A model generated the notes under the pieces. That model was given only the letters and a program-made list of their open reading frames with translations, made no database searches and had not been told where the DNA came from. A program made the translations under genes and the position numbers. A stretch of 64,000 bases of DNA, from positions 600,501 through 664,500 of the forward strand of contig JAPDOI010000156.1 of assembly GCA_029168955.1 (NCBI GenBank), read 5' to 3'. Shown here piece after piece: positions 1 to 12,299 of the stretch (position 1 is the first letter of the stretch; each line of letters begins with the position of its first letter). The stretch comes from Aplectana chamaeleonis (Eukaryota; Nematoda; Chromadorea; Rhabditida; Cosmocercidae).

Positions 1-330
1 TGGAGCGTGTCGATCGAGACGATTTTGTGGTCTTCTTAGAATCTGCCCAAAGAGTTGAAGTCGACTTTCTTCTGCTGCTTGATATGGCGATGTGAGATGT
101 CGGGGCCTCCCTTGTGTCAAGCGTTGACTTAATGCTATGATTTTAGAGATCTTCGTTATGACACATCCGTGGCCAGAAATATCCAAACAAATATCTGATC
201 AGTTTACTCTTTATCCGGTTCAACCTTTCCATCTGCCCACGTCTCCGACCCGTATATCGTGATAGGGCGAATAGCGGATAGGTAGACAAGCATCTTGACT
301 TTCTTCACGATATTGTTAAACCAAAAAAAC
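1..330 (-). pseudogene. RTE-type reverse transcriptase C-terminal fragment, truncated by window edge
   Basis: Read on the minus strand, the stretch carries in shifting frames the pieces YGSETWADG and FGYFWPRMCHNEDL, which match the thumb and C-terminal part of RTE-type non-LTR retrotransposon polyproteins (usually Y.CETW followed some 50 residues later by a W.R..HNEDLY block). Stops and frameshifts break it, so it is a dead copy. The same block recurs on the plus strand near 8.57 kb, which supports a dispersed retroelement. The family name is from memory of RTE tails; no alignment was run. Confidence 0.6.
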
Positions 331-1264
331 TTGTTTAGAGAATTGAATTCAGATGTAGCTCGCAACGCATAGACTGAAAGATTTAAACAGTTTCACAAAA
401 AATAAAGAGAAGATACGTGGGGCAACGCCAGAACCTCACACGAGAGCATGCTAATCGAATTTTGCTCCAAGATATCCTGCAACCCAGGAATTTCCCGCAT
501 CGACGTATCGTTGTTTTGTTTTTGAATTGCTGACTTGGCACGGCGTCTAACGCGTGTCCGTAGAGTACGTTAAGTCGCCTATCCGGGATACTCTTTTTCC
601 TTCTCTGCACATAACACCATTTGGATAACTGTCGGATAGATTGTCAGGTAAAGGTCTTTTTTCAATTTTTAGAAAGCTATGTCGTGAGAAACGCGTTCCA
701 TTTTAGTTCTCCGCAAAGATAGTAGGCACATGGAATTTTTAGGATTTCATGAATAGTTTAGCATTGGGGTAATCTGCTGCAGTAGCAGTTCTCCATTTCA
801 TCTTATGTACATTAACAGTCGCTAAAATCTCACCAATCCGCATTTAGGAATGTGAAAAATGGATGGCTCTTTTCTTACCAACTCAGCGATTACGCATATA
901 AATTGTTTTGTATTGATCAGCCAACAGCTTGTTACTTGAATTTGTACTCGTATTTATGTGCCAAATATGCGTCGCCCATTCTCAGAATTTCTCAGCCTAC
1001 ATCTCTCAATTGTAGTCGTAGTCGTTTGACGCAGCCAATCACATAGTTTTTTGATTTTTCTCTGATTACAACGAGTGCTTCTCACCGATTGAACTTTTCA
1101 CTCGATTCATCTCACATACTGCTACACGTTTTTCTTTTCTGTTTAAGTTCAAGGGAACACTGCATATACTCTCAAAAGCCCTGCTGCATGTTCTGGAACT
1201 TTCGGAGGCATGTTCCGTGAAATCAGAAGCGGCATGCTGCAAAGGATGGCTGAGTTTAAGTAGA
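331..1264. other. Unannotated stretch, no gene recognised
   Basis: Only short open frames without splice context or family motifs are visible. I see no RNA gene or clear repeat here. Confidence 0.5.
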
Positions 1265-1380
1265 AATTTTAGTCTGATGAATGGACGGGGCTGCGACGGT
1301 AAATCGTCGCGCGCGATCGAAACCCCGTTGGCCTGTGATGCCGCTAACACCGCACGCCCAGCCGCCTGGTCCATGAGTCA
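1265..1380. repeat. Dispersed repeat E, copy 1
   Basis: A GC-rich block (GTAAATCGTCGCGCGCGA, then GAAACCCCGTTGGCC and a TGATGCCGC stretch) matches positions 7327-7400 closely, while the surrounding DNA is AT-rich and unlike. On the minus strand both copies can be read as similar peptides (AVLAASQANGVSIARDDL against AMLAASPASGVSVARGDL), so this may be a scrap of an unrecognised element ORF. Confidence 0.55.
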
Positions 1381-3521
1381 GACTAAATATGATACGAACA
1401 CCATATGCTGACAGAAACGATCAGAGAGTAGCACTGTTCACTTACCCGTAATTTTCTACTGATTGTGAGATGGTTTTCTCTGATATAGCGGTGTTGAGCC
1501 AAACTAATTTTTCGACGTTGCGAGGATACGCTAAGGTAAATTAATCTACTAGAAGATACCAAAGGTCATCTGGATAAGTCCAAAAAGGACAAAATAGCGA
1601 AAACGACAGAAATGCTGCACTGCTACATATGTACATTCAAATACCTCAGTATACCTTTCACAACGGCTACATGGAAATCACGTCCTATTTTGAGCGTGAT
1701 TCCAGCGTAAGGCATTCGTGTTTTGGAGACTCACATTTTGTCTTTCTTTTATCTATTCAGATAGCCATTTTCCCTTTCAAGTTGACTAGATTTCTAGCTA
1801 GTGCCCAGCAGTTGAGTAGTTTGGTTTAACGCCTCCATCTCAGAGAAAACGGCCCGACTTCGTGTATAAAAAAATGGCACGCAAGGGGTCAGAGAGAGTT
1901 GCTAGAAGAACTAGCTGTAGAAAAGATTACCGTAACATAAAGAACAGAACTTAACATATCGTGTTTAACAGTTTAGGCATGGGAATATCTAGTGATAAGT
2001 ACCGTTCCTCGAAATCCGTTCTGTTGAGAGTGAGTCAAAAAGTTGTTACCGTTCATTACCCCCTAAGCGCATCGGCATGGGCTAATTGAAGGCAACGTGC
2101 ACGCACTAAACCACTAAGCTACCTTCTTTCCATTCGTTTTCCTAGCTGGTCTCAGCTCGGCCCAACTGCAGTGTTGGATGCGTTAAAAATACCCCATTCC
2201 ACATACTCAGGAGGTTTGAATCAAACAAATTTCACCGGTCATCTAGCAGTATTTGTGTGCCACGATTTTATACTGAATTGATTGCTTGAAGTTCTGTGTA
2301 AGTGTTCGAAAAATCGATATGGCGTGAGGTCAAGCGCAGTTCTCATAATTTTTTACCTACGGTTTTTTTTTCAACTCGGTATTTTTAAGAGGCTTCTTCG
2401 TAGTTTTTCTGACTGACGGGATATATGTGCTCACTCAATACCAAGAAAAAAGGAATGTACTCTCCTGCGTGTACGATGCCCCTAAGCTGGAACCGATTAT
2501 ACAACAAAAGATTCATGGAAGAACGCGGAAGAGATTAAAATCTATCAGAAGATAGGGAAGATTATACTTATGAATACTTTCATTGTATCTGGAGTGGCAT
2601 TGTCATATGTAGTCAATTATAAAAACAAGTGAAATTATTTTGTTACGACTCATTTCATTCAAATGAACCTAGTTAACAATTACCCATTCACGACCGTATG
2701 ACCCACCGGTGGGTCTAGCTCTTCAGAAACTGAGTTTTTCGTCAGAATGAGGAATCTCCAACTCAGCAATAAATAATCAAGCGATGGTAACTTATTGATT
2801 GGCACTACAGCAGGCTTCAGCGAAGGCCGTAAACACACTACTGGCCGTTTCCAGTGCAGTACATTTTACCTAAGTACTTGAAACGGTCTGGTTCTGATGT
2901 TATAATATGATGATCCCAAAACTAGCATTGAAGGAGTGAACGGATATAGTTGTATTAATCCTATGTTAGATCATTTATGTCGGAACGATTTCCTTGTTTA
3001 CAGTAGTGGTCGTAAATTCACTCACGCAACGCTTCCTCCCCATTGCAAACCGCCCAATAATATTTCTGCTGTTTGCGGAACAAAGCAGTATTAATTGCGG
3101 CCCTTATTCATCACTCCATCACATTTTTGTCTTCAAATCATGCCATCACCAATAACATCTAATTTTATCCTCATTTCACACTTACTCCAATATTATACCA
3201 CACATTTCATCCCACCGAACCTAGAGTTTCTGAGACCCGGTGAGCTAGTTTGAACTGTCGGTTTTTTAGGACCTATATTAGGTGTTTTCGTCTAAGTGCG
3301 TCGTTAACTCTATCGCTAATAACACCTAAACTGATCCTGTTTAACAACTTCTCGTAGGATGGAGGATTTGCACAGGAAGCATGCTTAAGCTTCATGCTCT
3401 TTTCATTCTTTGATGGCGTGTTCTTCGTCATCTTCCAGTGTTCGTTCCCAGCTCGATATGGACTAGGGCTTTTCAACATTGTGGTTGAGTGCGAGTAAAG
3501 AGAGTCAATGTGGGAATGTGG
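1381..3521. other. Unannotated stretch
   Basis: No gene recognised. The one structure seen is a CCCACCGGTGGG palindrome near 2702, shared with copies at 44.5-45.05 kb. Confidence 0.5.
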
Positions 3522-3641
3522 CAGACTCATGTGAATAAGGTACAGAATCGAAAATTTAATTTGCGCGATAAAAAACCAACCAGACTCATGTGAATAAGGT
3601 ACAGAATCGAAATTTTAATTTGCGCGATGAAAAACCAACCA
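3522..3641. repeat. Two-copy tandem duplication, 59-bp unit
   Basis: CAGACTCATGTGAATAAGG starts at 3522 and again at 3581, and the following bases repeat with about two differences. This is a recent local duplication. Confidence 0.9.
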
Positions 3642-5571
3642 GGGATGAAGACGGTTCCGTAAAACTTGTTGGAGACACAATAGTCGCCGATTGTTTTTAA
3701 CCCAGTTCCTGTGAACCTCAGAGGTGTACGATTAACCTGTAGCATCCATGTACTGAAAGTTTAACCTTGCCTAACTAGTTTAGAATCACTGTTTTGAACA
3801 CCCTAAGGCAACATTCAATTCTTCGTCACCTTTTTATTCAGGGAGCCACCGCGACACATATTTCGGCTTCGTAGTAGCTTCCAAAACCAGAGCCCACACA
3901 TCATCGACAGCTATAAAAGGACATGTGAGAAAACAACGAACGAATCTGCGTACACCATATCGTTTTTCGTTTTATCATTGGAACACGCCACAAGGACTAC
4001 TGCTGCCTCTTTTGTTGATGATTGTCGACGTTCTGGTCATATTCTGAAATAGGACGTTAGGTATTTCTCCCATTACAGACGCCTAGAATCGTCTCGCACC
4101 CACGTAAGTGCATCCACAGGACACAACTCCAGCCCTTTGCGTAGGCATACATAATATGATAGGCAAAACAGACCTGATCACCTTTCTCTTTCTGGAATGC
4201 TCTTTTCTTCAATTACCTGAGGTCTGCATAGCATTAGTGATTCTCTCTTCGAGAACGTGGGTTTAGAAATATCGTGCGATACTTTGACTGCATAGATCAT
4301 GATCAAAGGAAATAATTCCTACACCTATCTGGGCACTATCCTAGATGAGGGGGGGGGGCACTCAGGATCCAAGTCAGAAATTACTTGAACCACCGATCGG
4401 TAACGCTATCATTGAAAGTATTTCTATAGAATTTTTTTAACAACAATGACTGATAGCAGAATCAAGCATCTTTTATCAGGTTTTCTGTTCAATTATATGA
4501 AAAAAATCCTGGGTGGCCCTCCGTCTAGGATGGAGCCCTTATCTTTGCTTAAACGTGTTAACGATAGGATTCGCCTCTTTATTTTCGTTGAAAATCGGAA
4601 GTCTGATGGCACGTCGCAACATTACTGTCAAAAGGAACTAGCAAAAACGGTCAAAGAGTAGCTGTATACGGCACTAATTCCGCTCGTGCACGGCCTTTTT
4701 GCTCTCTTGGCTCCTTTTTTGTTAGGTTTTCAACGCTAGTGTTGCGATGAGCCACCGACCTAAAAGTTTCAACAAGATTAAAAAGACGAATTTCATTGTG
4801 GACGTTGCCTTCAAGCTCAGCTGGGCACCTATTCCAGCTAAAGAATAGGTATTAATAACTATGTATTAACAACGATGTACGATTTCGGGTATAAACCCCA
4901 TTAGATAGAGGTTAACACCGTTGAAATGCGGTCAGGCTCATTAGTCACTTTTGCTCTCCTCCAGTAGTCACACTCGTTACCTGTTAGCCCTTACACTATT
5001 GAGCTCCACCTATTTGAAGATCTCTCATCGACAATGCGTAAAGAACTCTTCAGAATCAAAAAAAGAAAGAAAATTTTTGTACATCGAGAGGCAGAGGTAA
5101 ATGTATCAACAGAATCAGTATGCTCACCACAGTCCCGTCCCACCCTCAGGCTGTGAACACAGTGACTATTGTATTGTATCAATAGGTTAAAAATGTTGAG
5201 CTTTTTGGCTGCATCTATTCCGGAACTCTAGTGTGCTACTATATAGAGTAGCCCGGACGTCGTAGAAAGATAGACCCACGAGTTGGAGAAAAATCTCGGC
5301 AGATGTCTACAAGATGTTCTCTGCTGTGCTTACACCTCAACCCATTTGTGCCAGTTTACCCTAAAGTGAGGTACCATATAGACCGCATTATGATATGTAT
5401 TCAAGAGAAAGTATTCATTTCCTGTCCCCATAAATTCATTCTGTCGCAAAAGCAGAAGCCTACGAAAGGAAACCCGAGACGAGGTCGAGTCGTAGCGAAA
5501 AATCTACAGTTTGACTGCGCAAATCGTTGCCGCGGCCTCAGTCTACATCCTGCCTCAACCGAGGACAGTCG
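3642..5571. other. Unannotated stretch
   Basis: Short frames only (for example 4446-4661 and 5303-5575 on the plus strand), none with recognisable motifs. A run of ten G is at about 4349; the bases after it (GGCACTCAGGATCC) resemble the reverse complement of the block near 47.97 kb. Confidence 0.5.
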
Positions 5572-5790
5572 CTAGGGTATCCGAAATACATGTGGCCGAG
5601 CATTGTCGTGAAGAAGGCGAACAGTGTTAATCCCAGGGCGAGTAATCCGTATCGCCTCCGCCAAACGTACCAGCTAAGAGCAGTAGTCTTCGGCGGTCAC
5701 TGGGGTGTTCTGTGGAAGCAGCTCCCAGTGAATTGGTCCACGAATGTCCCGAATTGGTAGTCGTAAAGAGGGCAGCTGCGAAATTGGTCG
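5572..5790 (-). pseudogene. mariner-family transposase fragment
   Basis: One minus-strand frame reads through IHWELLPQNTPVTAEDYC, a TAG stop, then LVRLAEAIR and RLLHDNARPH. The H.ELLP..TVTAE.YC block followed about 30 residues later by LHDNARPH is the signature of mariner transposases, where the D of HDNARPH is the second catalytic aspartate. The TAG and the loss of similarity on either side show a decayed internal fragment. No terminal repeats of the parent element are visible. Confidence 0.85.
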
Positions 5791-6184
5791 CGTGATAGAA
5801 CTGGAAAACTTGACATTTCGACGATTGTGCCGAAGGAATGGACAAGCTTGTCGGTTCTAAATATAAGCACTAAAATGCTCTACATAGATACAAAGAATGG
5901 AACCGGAATTTTTTTTCTATTTTGAAGATAGTTCAAAAACTCACGAAGTGCTCTAAAAACCCAGGAAACTTTTGCATCAACCTAATATCATTATGGCCCC
6001 ACCACGATCTGTACCGGGAGAAGCTTGAAGGACTTAGTTCCTAAATGTTATGATGGTTCTACCACGATTGCTCATTTACATGCTTGACAAGTTGTGCGGG
6101 CACGTGACCTTACGTAGGGATGAGGCAAACGGACAGTGGAGCATACAGACACATCACGTCTCCGCCTATTAGACTATCGTTCTC

Positions 6185-6354
6185 TGGGACGAATTCCGGC
6201 CCGCATTTGCGGACTATGGCTATTGCATTACGCGACACGTGTTAGTCATAATGGGACCACTTGATCCCGGCACGATTCACCCTCAGCACGATTATCACGT
6301 GTCGCATGATGCAACAGCCGTAGTACGCAATGGCGGACCGGAATTTGGCTCGGA
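6185..6354. repeat. Family A palindromic element, copy 1
   Basis: Two arms of about 70 bp are inverted repeats: ATTCCGGCCCGCATTTGCG with ACGCGACACGTG on the left, and the complement with GGACCGGAATTTGG on the right. Copies at 6635-6891 and 25782-25971 share the outer motif CCAAATTCCGGTCCGC. Non-autonomous, no ORF. Confidence 0.8.
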
Positions 6355-6634
6355 GAATGGCAGTATGTAGAAATACTACAGTTCGCGTACCTATTGAATA
6401 TTAAGAGATTTTAGAGGTCCAAGGCACTGAACTGCTGCTAATTATTCTCTAAATAGAACAATGGTCTGGTGGTCGACAGTTGAATCGTTGCGCTAAACTT
6501 TGATTTGTTTTTGTGATCATTTCTTTCTGATTCAAACTCACTGCTTTGTGGTTGTTGAGTGCGTCGGCAACGGCGTACAATAAACAAATAGATAAAAGTT
6601 TCGCGGTCAATTGTGGTCTTCATACTGTGCTTAT

Positions 6635-6891
6635 CTGGGCCAAATTCCGGTCCGCCATTGCGCCTCGACACGCCTTGCGGCCGCACGCGCTGGAGTCAGT
6701 CGAGTTTCCAGCGCCGAAGCCGACTCGATATGGTTTTTTTCACAGTTTTCACCGATTTTGTTTACTTTCCAGTTTCTAAAACCCACCTAGAGTCAACAGA
6801 TCGGCGGCTGCGGCGCTGGAAACTCTTCCGACTCGAACGCGCGGCCGCAAAGCGTGTCGAGACGCCATTGCGGACCGGAATTTGGCCCAGA
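6635..6891. repeat. Family A palindromic element, copy 2
   Basis: Left arm CTGGGCCAAATTCCGGTCCG at about 6636 and its inverse at about 6872-6891, with inner arms that include CTCGACACGC and GCGGCCGCAC. It shares only its outer ends with copies 1 and 3; the inner sequence differs, so the family is defined by its termini. Confidence 0.8.
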
Positions 6892-7324
6892 GAAGCATAG
6901 TAAATACTGCAGTATGCGACTGGAGGATAACCACACATGCTGTCTGCACTTCTCTGGTGTCGCATGTAATATAATGAACCTGACTTCGCAACGAACTCCG
7001 ATTATGAAGCATTGTAGCACGACGAATACATGTATATTTTGAGACTTTTCTGAAATCGACGTCGTCTTAGTGGAACTGATTCAATTAGCCTCTTGTGAAG
7101 TCCACGCACTGATACGCTTTGACTATAAATCTCTCCGTGAACAATTCTTGAAGCGTTTCTGGCCTTGTCTCGTTAAGTTTTTCCTTAACGCAGAAATGTT
7201 GAGTTCTTCTTCTATGTGTTCGCGTTTAAGATGACTTATTGCGATTGCGAACGGGAGTGTCTTTAAATACTTTTGGGAAACACGAAGTTGAAGCACATAA
7301 AGGCGCGGATTGCAAAGCATGTGT

Positions 7325-7405
7325 AGAGTGCGACTGTAAATCGCCGCGCGCGACCGAAACCCCGCTGGCCGGTGATGCCGCCAACATCGCACGGCCAGAG
7401 GAGAA
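7325..7405. repeat. Dispersed repeat E, copy 2
   Basis: Matches 1285-1370 over about 75 bp (GTAAATCGCCGCGCGCGACC, GAAACCCCGCTGGCCGGTG). It ends close to the left end of the family B element that starts at 7429. Confidence 0.55.
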
Positions 7406-7428
7406 AAATCTCCAGACAGCGGCTTTTT

Positions 7429-8102
7429 TAAAGGCACTGTTCACAATAAACTTCATCCTCGAACTTCTCGTGGCTCTCAGAAGCAGAACAGCGACGAAGA
7501 AACGGGACGAAAAGCTACCCAGGAGCCGCGAAACGGCTTAGAAAAGCGTGCGAACCCCGCCGCTTTGGGCAAGTGCGGTCCCTCTCCGCCCCTCGACGAG
7601 AACAGTGGAACACTCGAGATTGTGAAATGAGCGATGTTTCCCAATCAAAAGCCCCGTTCTTCCTTTCAATCTCAGCTTCTCTCTTTACACAGGTCAACTC
7701 GCCTACATTGGCTGCAAAAGACGGAAGTTACAAGCCTCGGACAATTCGTCCACCATGCTTCTCTAGCTCAATTTTTGAGGGACCTTAACTCCGTTTCCAG
7801 GGGCGGCATGCATGAACGCAGCGAACGGTGTCAGGGAGCCGCTCCGCGTGCCATGCGCGCAGCGTCGAGCAACGGGACGGCCCCGAAAATCAGGCACATC
7901 AATACACGCCACGAAATTTGGGGCCGCCCCGTTGCTCGACGCTGCGCGCATGGCACGCGGAGCGGCTCCCTGACACCGTTCGCTGCGTTCATGCATGCCG
8001 CCAAAGAAGGCCTTGTACGATTCCAGAGACATCACTGGAATCAAAATTGGACCGTTTCCAAGATACAGAAGAAAAGTTTCTTATTGTGAACACTGCCTTT
8101 AA
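7429..8102 (-). repeat. Family B TIR element with a nested palindrome
   Basis: Ends are AAAGGCACTGTTCAC at 7430 and GTGAACACTGCCTTT at 8087-8100, an imperfect terminal inverted repeat. The interior runs opposite to the copies at 15982 and 46532 (for example GGACAATTCGTCC near 7740 against GGACGAGTTGTCC there). At 7802-8002 a 201-bp near-perfect palindrome interrupts the family B sequence where other copies read CCAGGGGTCTTGTACG, so the palindrome is a younger insertion. Confidence 0.85.
7802..8002. repeat. 201-bp near-perfect palindrome nested in family B
   Basis: Arms of about 83 bp: GGCGGCATGCATGAACGCAG at the left end and its exact complement at the right end, separated by about 35 bp. 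GC-rich, unlike the host element. No ORF of its own. Confidence 0.9.
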
Positions 8103-8499
8103 AAGCATCTTTGCTCTCCTTGGAGCAATCGAGTTCATGTTTTGATATGACAGTGATGATGCCGTTATAAGAAGTAAGTAACAGGACTAAAACACAAAGA
8201 TTATTTGTCAATATTTGCGATCTGCGACTTTTTCTCTTTTCTTGATCTCGTTCACTTTTTCAGCGTTCTCGATATTCTCTTGATGATTTTTGTATTTTGC
8301 AGGTCTGGTCGTTCATTCGGAAGTAGTTGGGAGAAGGAATTTGTTACGTAGTTATCGAAGGTCTATCATCTACTATGTTCTGAAATGCTTCTACAAGGAT
8401 CCGCTCTTGGAAGCCAGTTCGTCATCGCGATACAAGCGATTCAAAAAAAATTTAAAGTTGGCCATAGGCATCTATTGAGACAGGAAGCTAGAGGAAGAC

Positions 8500-8989
8500 T
8501 TGTTGAGATAAGAGCAACATTGGATGGTATCATGACACGCTCTCTAGGCGTTTACTCGGAAATTTCTGGCAGCGTATGTGCTATAACGAAGATCTTTACA
8601 AGGAAATCGATGCAGTACATCAATATTAGACACGAGGGAGGTGCCAGCATCTCTCAACGCCATCTCAAGCAGCAGTGGAAAGTCGACTTCGACTGTTCGG
8701 GCGTATACTAAGCAGAACGCCTAATTGTCTCGTACAACACGCTTTAAGAATGCTTCAAAAATCCTGTCTGAAAAGGCCACCTGGACGTAGGCGAAAGTTC
8801 TAGACGGATGTGGTTAAAGAGAATTTGAAGTCACTCGGCATCGAAAGACAGCTCAGGCGCGATGTTTTATTTCAAAGGAAGCGGATTAGTGACAGTTGGA
8901 TGGCATGTGCTCAAATTGTGGCTGGAGACCGTGAAAAATGGACACGGCTGACAACTAGGACGGCACACCTCGGTGAAGATGCGGTGTGA
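8500..8989 (+). pseudogene. RTE-type retrotransposon C-terminal tail
   Basis: From 8774 one frame reads RPPGRRRKF, a stop, TDVVKENLKSLGIERQLRRD, then DSWMACAQIVAGDREKWTRL and TRTAHLGEDAV followed by TGA at 8987-8989. This is the typical end of RTE-like polyproteins in animals (W.D.V..DL..LG, then W.....ALA.DR..W, then TAHLGEDA). Further upstream, YNEDLYKEIDAV near 8.58 kb is in another frame, so at least one frameshift separates the two. It is 5'-truncated and dead. Confidence 0.75.
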
Positions 8990-11900
8990 CCGTTTTAGAC
9001 GGAATCCAACTGATTTAGTCAAGGAAGTCAAGTTACCATGACGCGACATCCAGAAGCTCAATGCCCAGGGCATCAGAAGAGAATCTAAGGAGTTTCACGA
9101 AACACATGTAAGTTTGTGGGTTCATGATCCACGAGAATTCATTTGGAGGTTTTCCGGGAACGGGTAACTACAGTGAAGCTTCGGGTTCGCTCCTCTGGAG
9201 TACTCGTCGTCCCGTCAAAGACCCCTGAGCGTAAGTCACAAGAAAGCAAGACTCGCGTTGGTGATGGAGCATCTTCTATAGACTCACAAGCAATGTAAAA
9301 GTTGTTTTCTCAGCTGAGCCTACGTTTCTTCCTTCGCGGCATCAGATTTATCTGAGAAATCGACTTTTTCAAATGCTGTTGAGTCTACGGAGGATGCTTC
9401 GTCGCATCCGTCAGTCCTGGTTCCGGTGCCTCACGCTCATCAATGGGCCTTCGACGGGATGAAGTCTGGGGTATCCAGAAGCGCAAACCTGACACTTCAC
9501 AGCATTGACCCATACTTGGGTAACTTTCAAATGAAGTATCCAAGAAGATAAAGTCACGATATCGCCTGTTTCATGAAATTTCTCAAGTTTCCCTCTGATG
9601 TACTGAGTATTGAGCCTCGGAAGGTCGCGTAAGGTGCGTGGCATGATACCGGTATTGCTCTTATCTACACAAGTCTTCCAGGCTTTCGGTCTCAATAGAT
9701 GCCTATATAACAAATCCTGCAAAATCCTGCAAAATACAAAAATCACCAAGAGAATATCGAAAACTAAAAAGACTAAAAACAGAACATTAAAAAATTACAT
9801 CAATTGCCCCAAGGGTAGCAAAGATACTTAAAAAAACATATGTCCAAAGGATTTTTGTTCACCATTGAGCTGCCGCAAGATAATTGGGGACGAAAACAGT
9901 ATCGGTTTAGGGTACCATTCGGGAGCTTTCATTCTTTGCTCTACGCCAGCGCAAGCAGTAAAAAGCAAGATCGGATGTGTAAAGATTCTTTCTGCCTTCA
10001 CTGGAAGAATAAAAATATCTCAACGAATTTAAATTTTTCATAAAGACCCTCGGAAAAATTCCCTTTATTACCCATGCACCCTCGCATATGATCTTCAGCT
10101 GGAAAGTGCGTCTGCCATAAACTTTCGCCATCGGGCCGAATATGTATAGCCTTTTATTCTGTCAGATACCTCGTGCTATATGTCAATTCTTTCATATTGT
10201 GCACGTAGTGACGCTTTTCCTTCTCCATACGTCGGACTGAACGAGGTAATCCGTAGATTAATAATGGGGACAGCCCTGAAACTCTAGCTAAATGAGCTAA
10301 TACTGCGACCTTTTTTATAAACACGAGGCTCTTCGAGAGATTTAATAACGGTTGTTCTGACGCAGCAGTTGCGTGACTAGTACAACATATATAAACTATC
10401 GCTGATGATAGAGACACTGAAATTCTGATAGGCTATTAATGGCTGATTTGAAGCTAAGCACATTAATTGTGCTAAACGTGTCATCAGGTTCTGGGGCCAT
10501 TTGACCCGAATCTTCACAACTTCTGCCTGTCTTATTTTGTTTTCGATGAGACTTTGGTTAAACCTAAGCCTTTGTACCCGTCTTCGAAGCTGTCGTCCAA
10601 CTGTTCATACATTCTAGAGGAGTAATTAATCACAGCTCTACTTTTTCTCCCTGGAATCCAGGCGTCGCTTTCATTTTGAGCTCCAATCCTCGCCTCGTAT
10701 CACTCTACTCATTTCTGAAAATGCTAGCTCGAGGTAATAACTTTATTCATTTATTTATTCATTGAGCACGTCCCTTGAAGGCACAGTCCAGCCTCAAAAT
10801 CGTTTTTTAGCTTTTTTGCTTATCTTGAAGAGAATTTCGGGTTGATCACAATGGTGTCTCTAGAATCGCTGCGAAGCCGTTACGTAAGGAGTTATGGCCT
10901 CTCAAGGATTGTGAATGAAGATGGTCAGAAATTCGTGGACGAGTTGTATCGTGCCTGTTTTTTGCCTGTCATTTGTAGCCATCGCGCCAGAGCTAAAAGG
11001 GAGACGAAATCCGAAATTTTTCCTAGCGACTTCACTAGGTATTCTTAGGTATGGCTGATGTGCCGTTTTCTAAAGACATTTGACTTTCGAAAAAAAAATG
11101 TTGTGGGCTGAAATCCTTGGGCGAATTTCCAAGCCTCGGACAATCACAAGCCTTGATCTTGCCTTTCCTTTCTGTTTGGGAGGTGACGAGCCAAGGCATA
11201 GGGGCCTGAAGAACACTCCTCGATGCGCAGCGTAGCCTTAGCGTGGCATACCATGACCTCTGATGCGATAACTGAAGCTGATGCTGAACCATATTTGAAA
11301 AGAGGCTGAGCGTCTCCGCTCTGCATCAGTTGTTTGAAAAGCAAATTTAGTCTGTTACTTCGCGTGCTTGTGCGGAACGCGGGGCGAGGCAGCGAGAAAG
11401 TGTGGGTAGAAGGAGACGCAGCATAAGCGCGCACACGCACGCGATCGACAGGAGTGAATTTCACTCCGAAACAGAGAATATTTTGTTCTAAGGGGCAGAT
11501 CGCCTGGTTCCGCAAATTTTAGATGTCTTGATGGGGGTTTCCACAAGACGCGAGAATGTTCTTTGGAGGTACTTTAGGTATCAGTTCCATGAGTGCATCT
11601 CTGGAGCTATAGTATTCCAGTGCATGATTATATTCATATTTCATGCAATTCCCGAATCGCTTCCTAGAAGAGTCGTAAGACAAAAGTACGCAGATATGCA
11701 TTCATCTTTGCGCATCAGAAAATGTTTTCTGGTCAGCCTCATGAGAGGTCTTTTTAAAAGCTAGATAGCCTACCGAAAATCTTTCTTTGAAAGCTCCAGT
11801 TATGGCTTTGACGTCCGTTAGGTTAATTTCGCCATAATTCCTCACCATCGTCTGAAATGTGCAATATGAAGCAGAAACTCAAAAAGAAAGTGATTCTGGT

Positions 11901-12214
11901 TGTCCTTTTGAGCTTTGCAGGCGGATATGCACTATCTGGAGCCACTGTGTTTATTCAACGTCATAAACATCTTAGTGCAAAAAGTTCCAAGTTGTTTACA
12001 AGGCGATTCAGAACTTTTCTGGTACTTAGAGAGAAAAATAATTCTTATTCCTTTCCTATAACGCTCAATGTAGAAATTTTTATTGTTCCCCTAGCATTAA
12101 TTACAGAAGAGGTGTCTTGTGCGTAGAGCGCATCTGCGAGCACGAGTTACATTATTAGTACCTACTGGCCCTCTGTAGTAGAATTGTGTGCTAACTCAAA
12201 CCGAACCTCTGGTT
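8990..12214. other. Unannotated stretch with a worn family B scrap
   Basis: Positions 10845-10960 resemble the family B interior (GTCTCTAGAATCGC, GGAGTTATGGCC, TGGACGAGTTG) at reduced identity. Minus-strand frames at 9411-9749 and 10154-10417 are open but show no motif I recognise. Nothing else supported. Confidence 0.5.
11857..12126 (+). CDS. Hypothetical small ORF with a hydrophobic N-terminal segment
   Basis: An 89-codon frame opens with an ATG at 11857 and a second at 11866. After a basic MKQKLKKK stretch it has a hydrophobic run of about 20 residues (VILVVLLSFAGGYALSGATV) that could be a signal anchor. The rest has no known motif. CTTTGCAG lies inside the frame, so part of it could be intronic. 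I do not recognise a family, and a chance ORF is more likely than not. Confidence 0.2.
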   Translation: MCNMKQKLKKKVILVVLLSFAGGYALSGATVFIQRHKHLSAKSSKLFTRRFRTFLVLREKNNSYSFPITLNVEIFIVPLALITEEVSCA

Positions 12215-12299
12215 TCAAGGATTTATAAATTCCAGAAAGCTGATGTGATAGCTGCTGTACAGTAATCTTTCAGAAGTCTTGGAACGGACCTCACATTGT

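Noticed and set aside
3692..3720. TTTTTAACCCAGTT, similar to the spliced leader SL2
   Set aside because: Only about 16 of 22 positions match, no GT donor follows, and no SL RNA fold or Sm site is seen.
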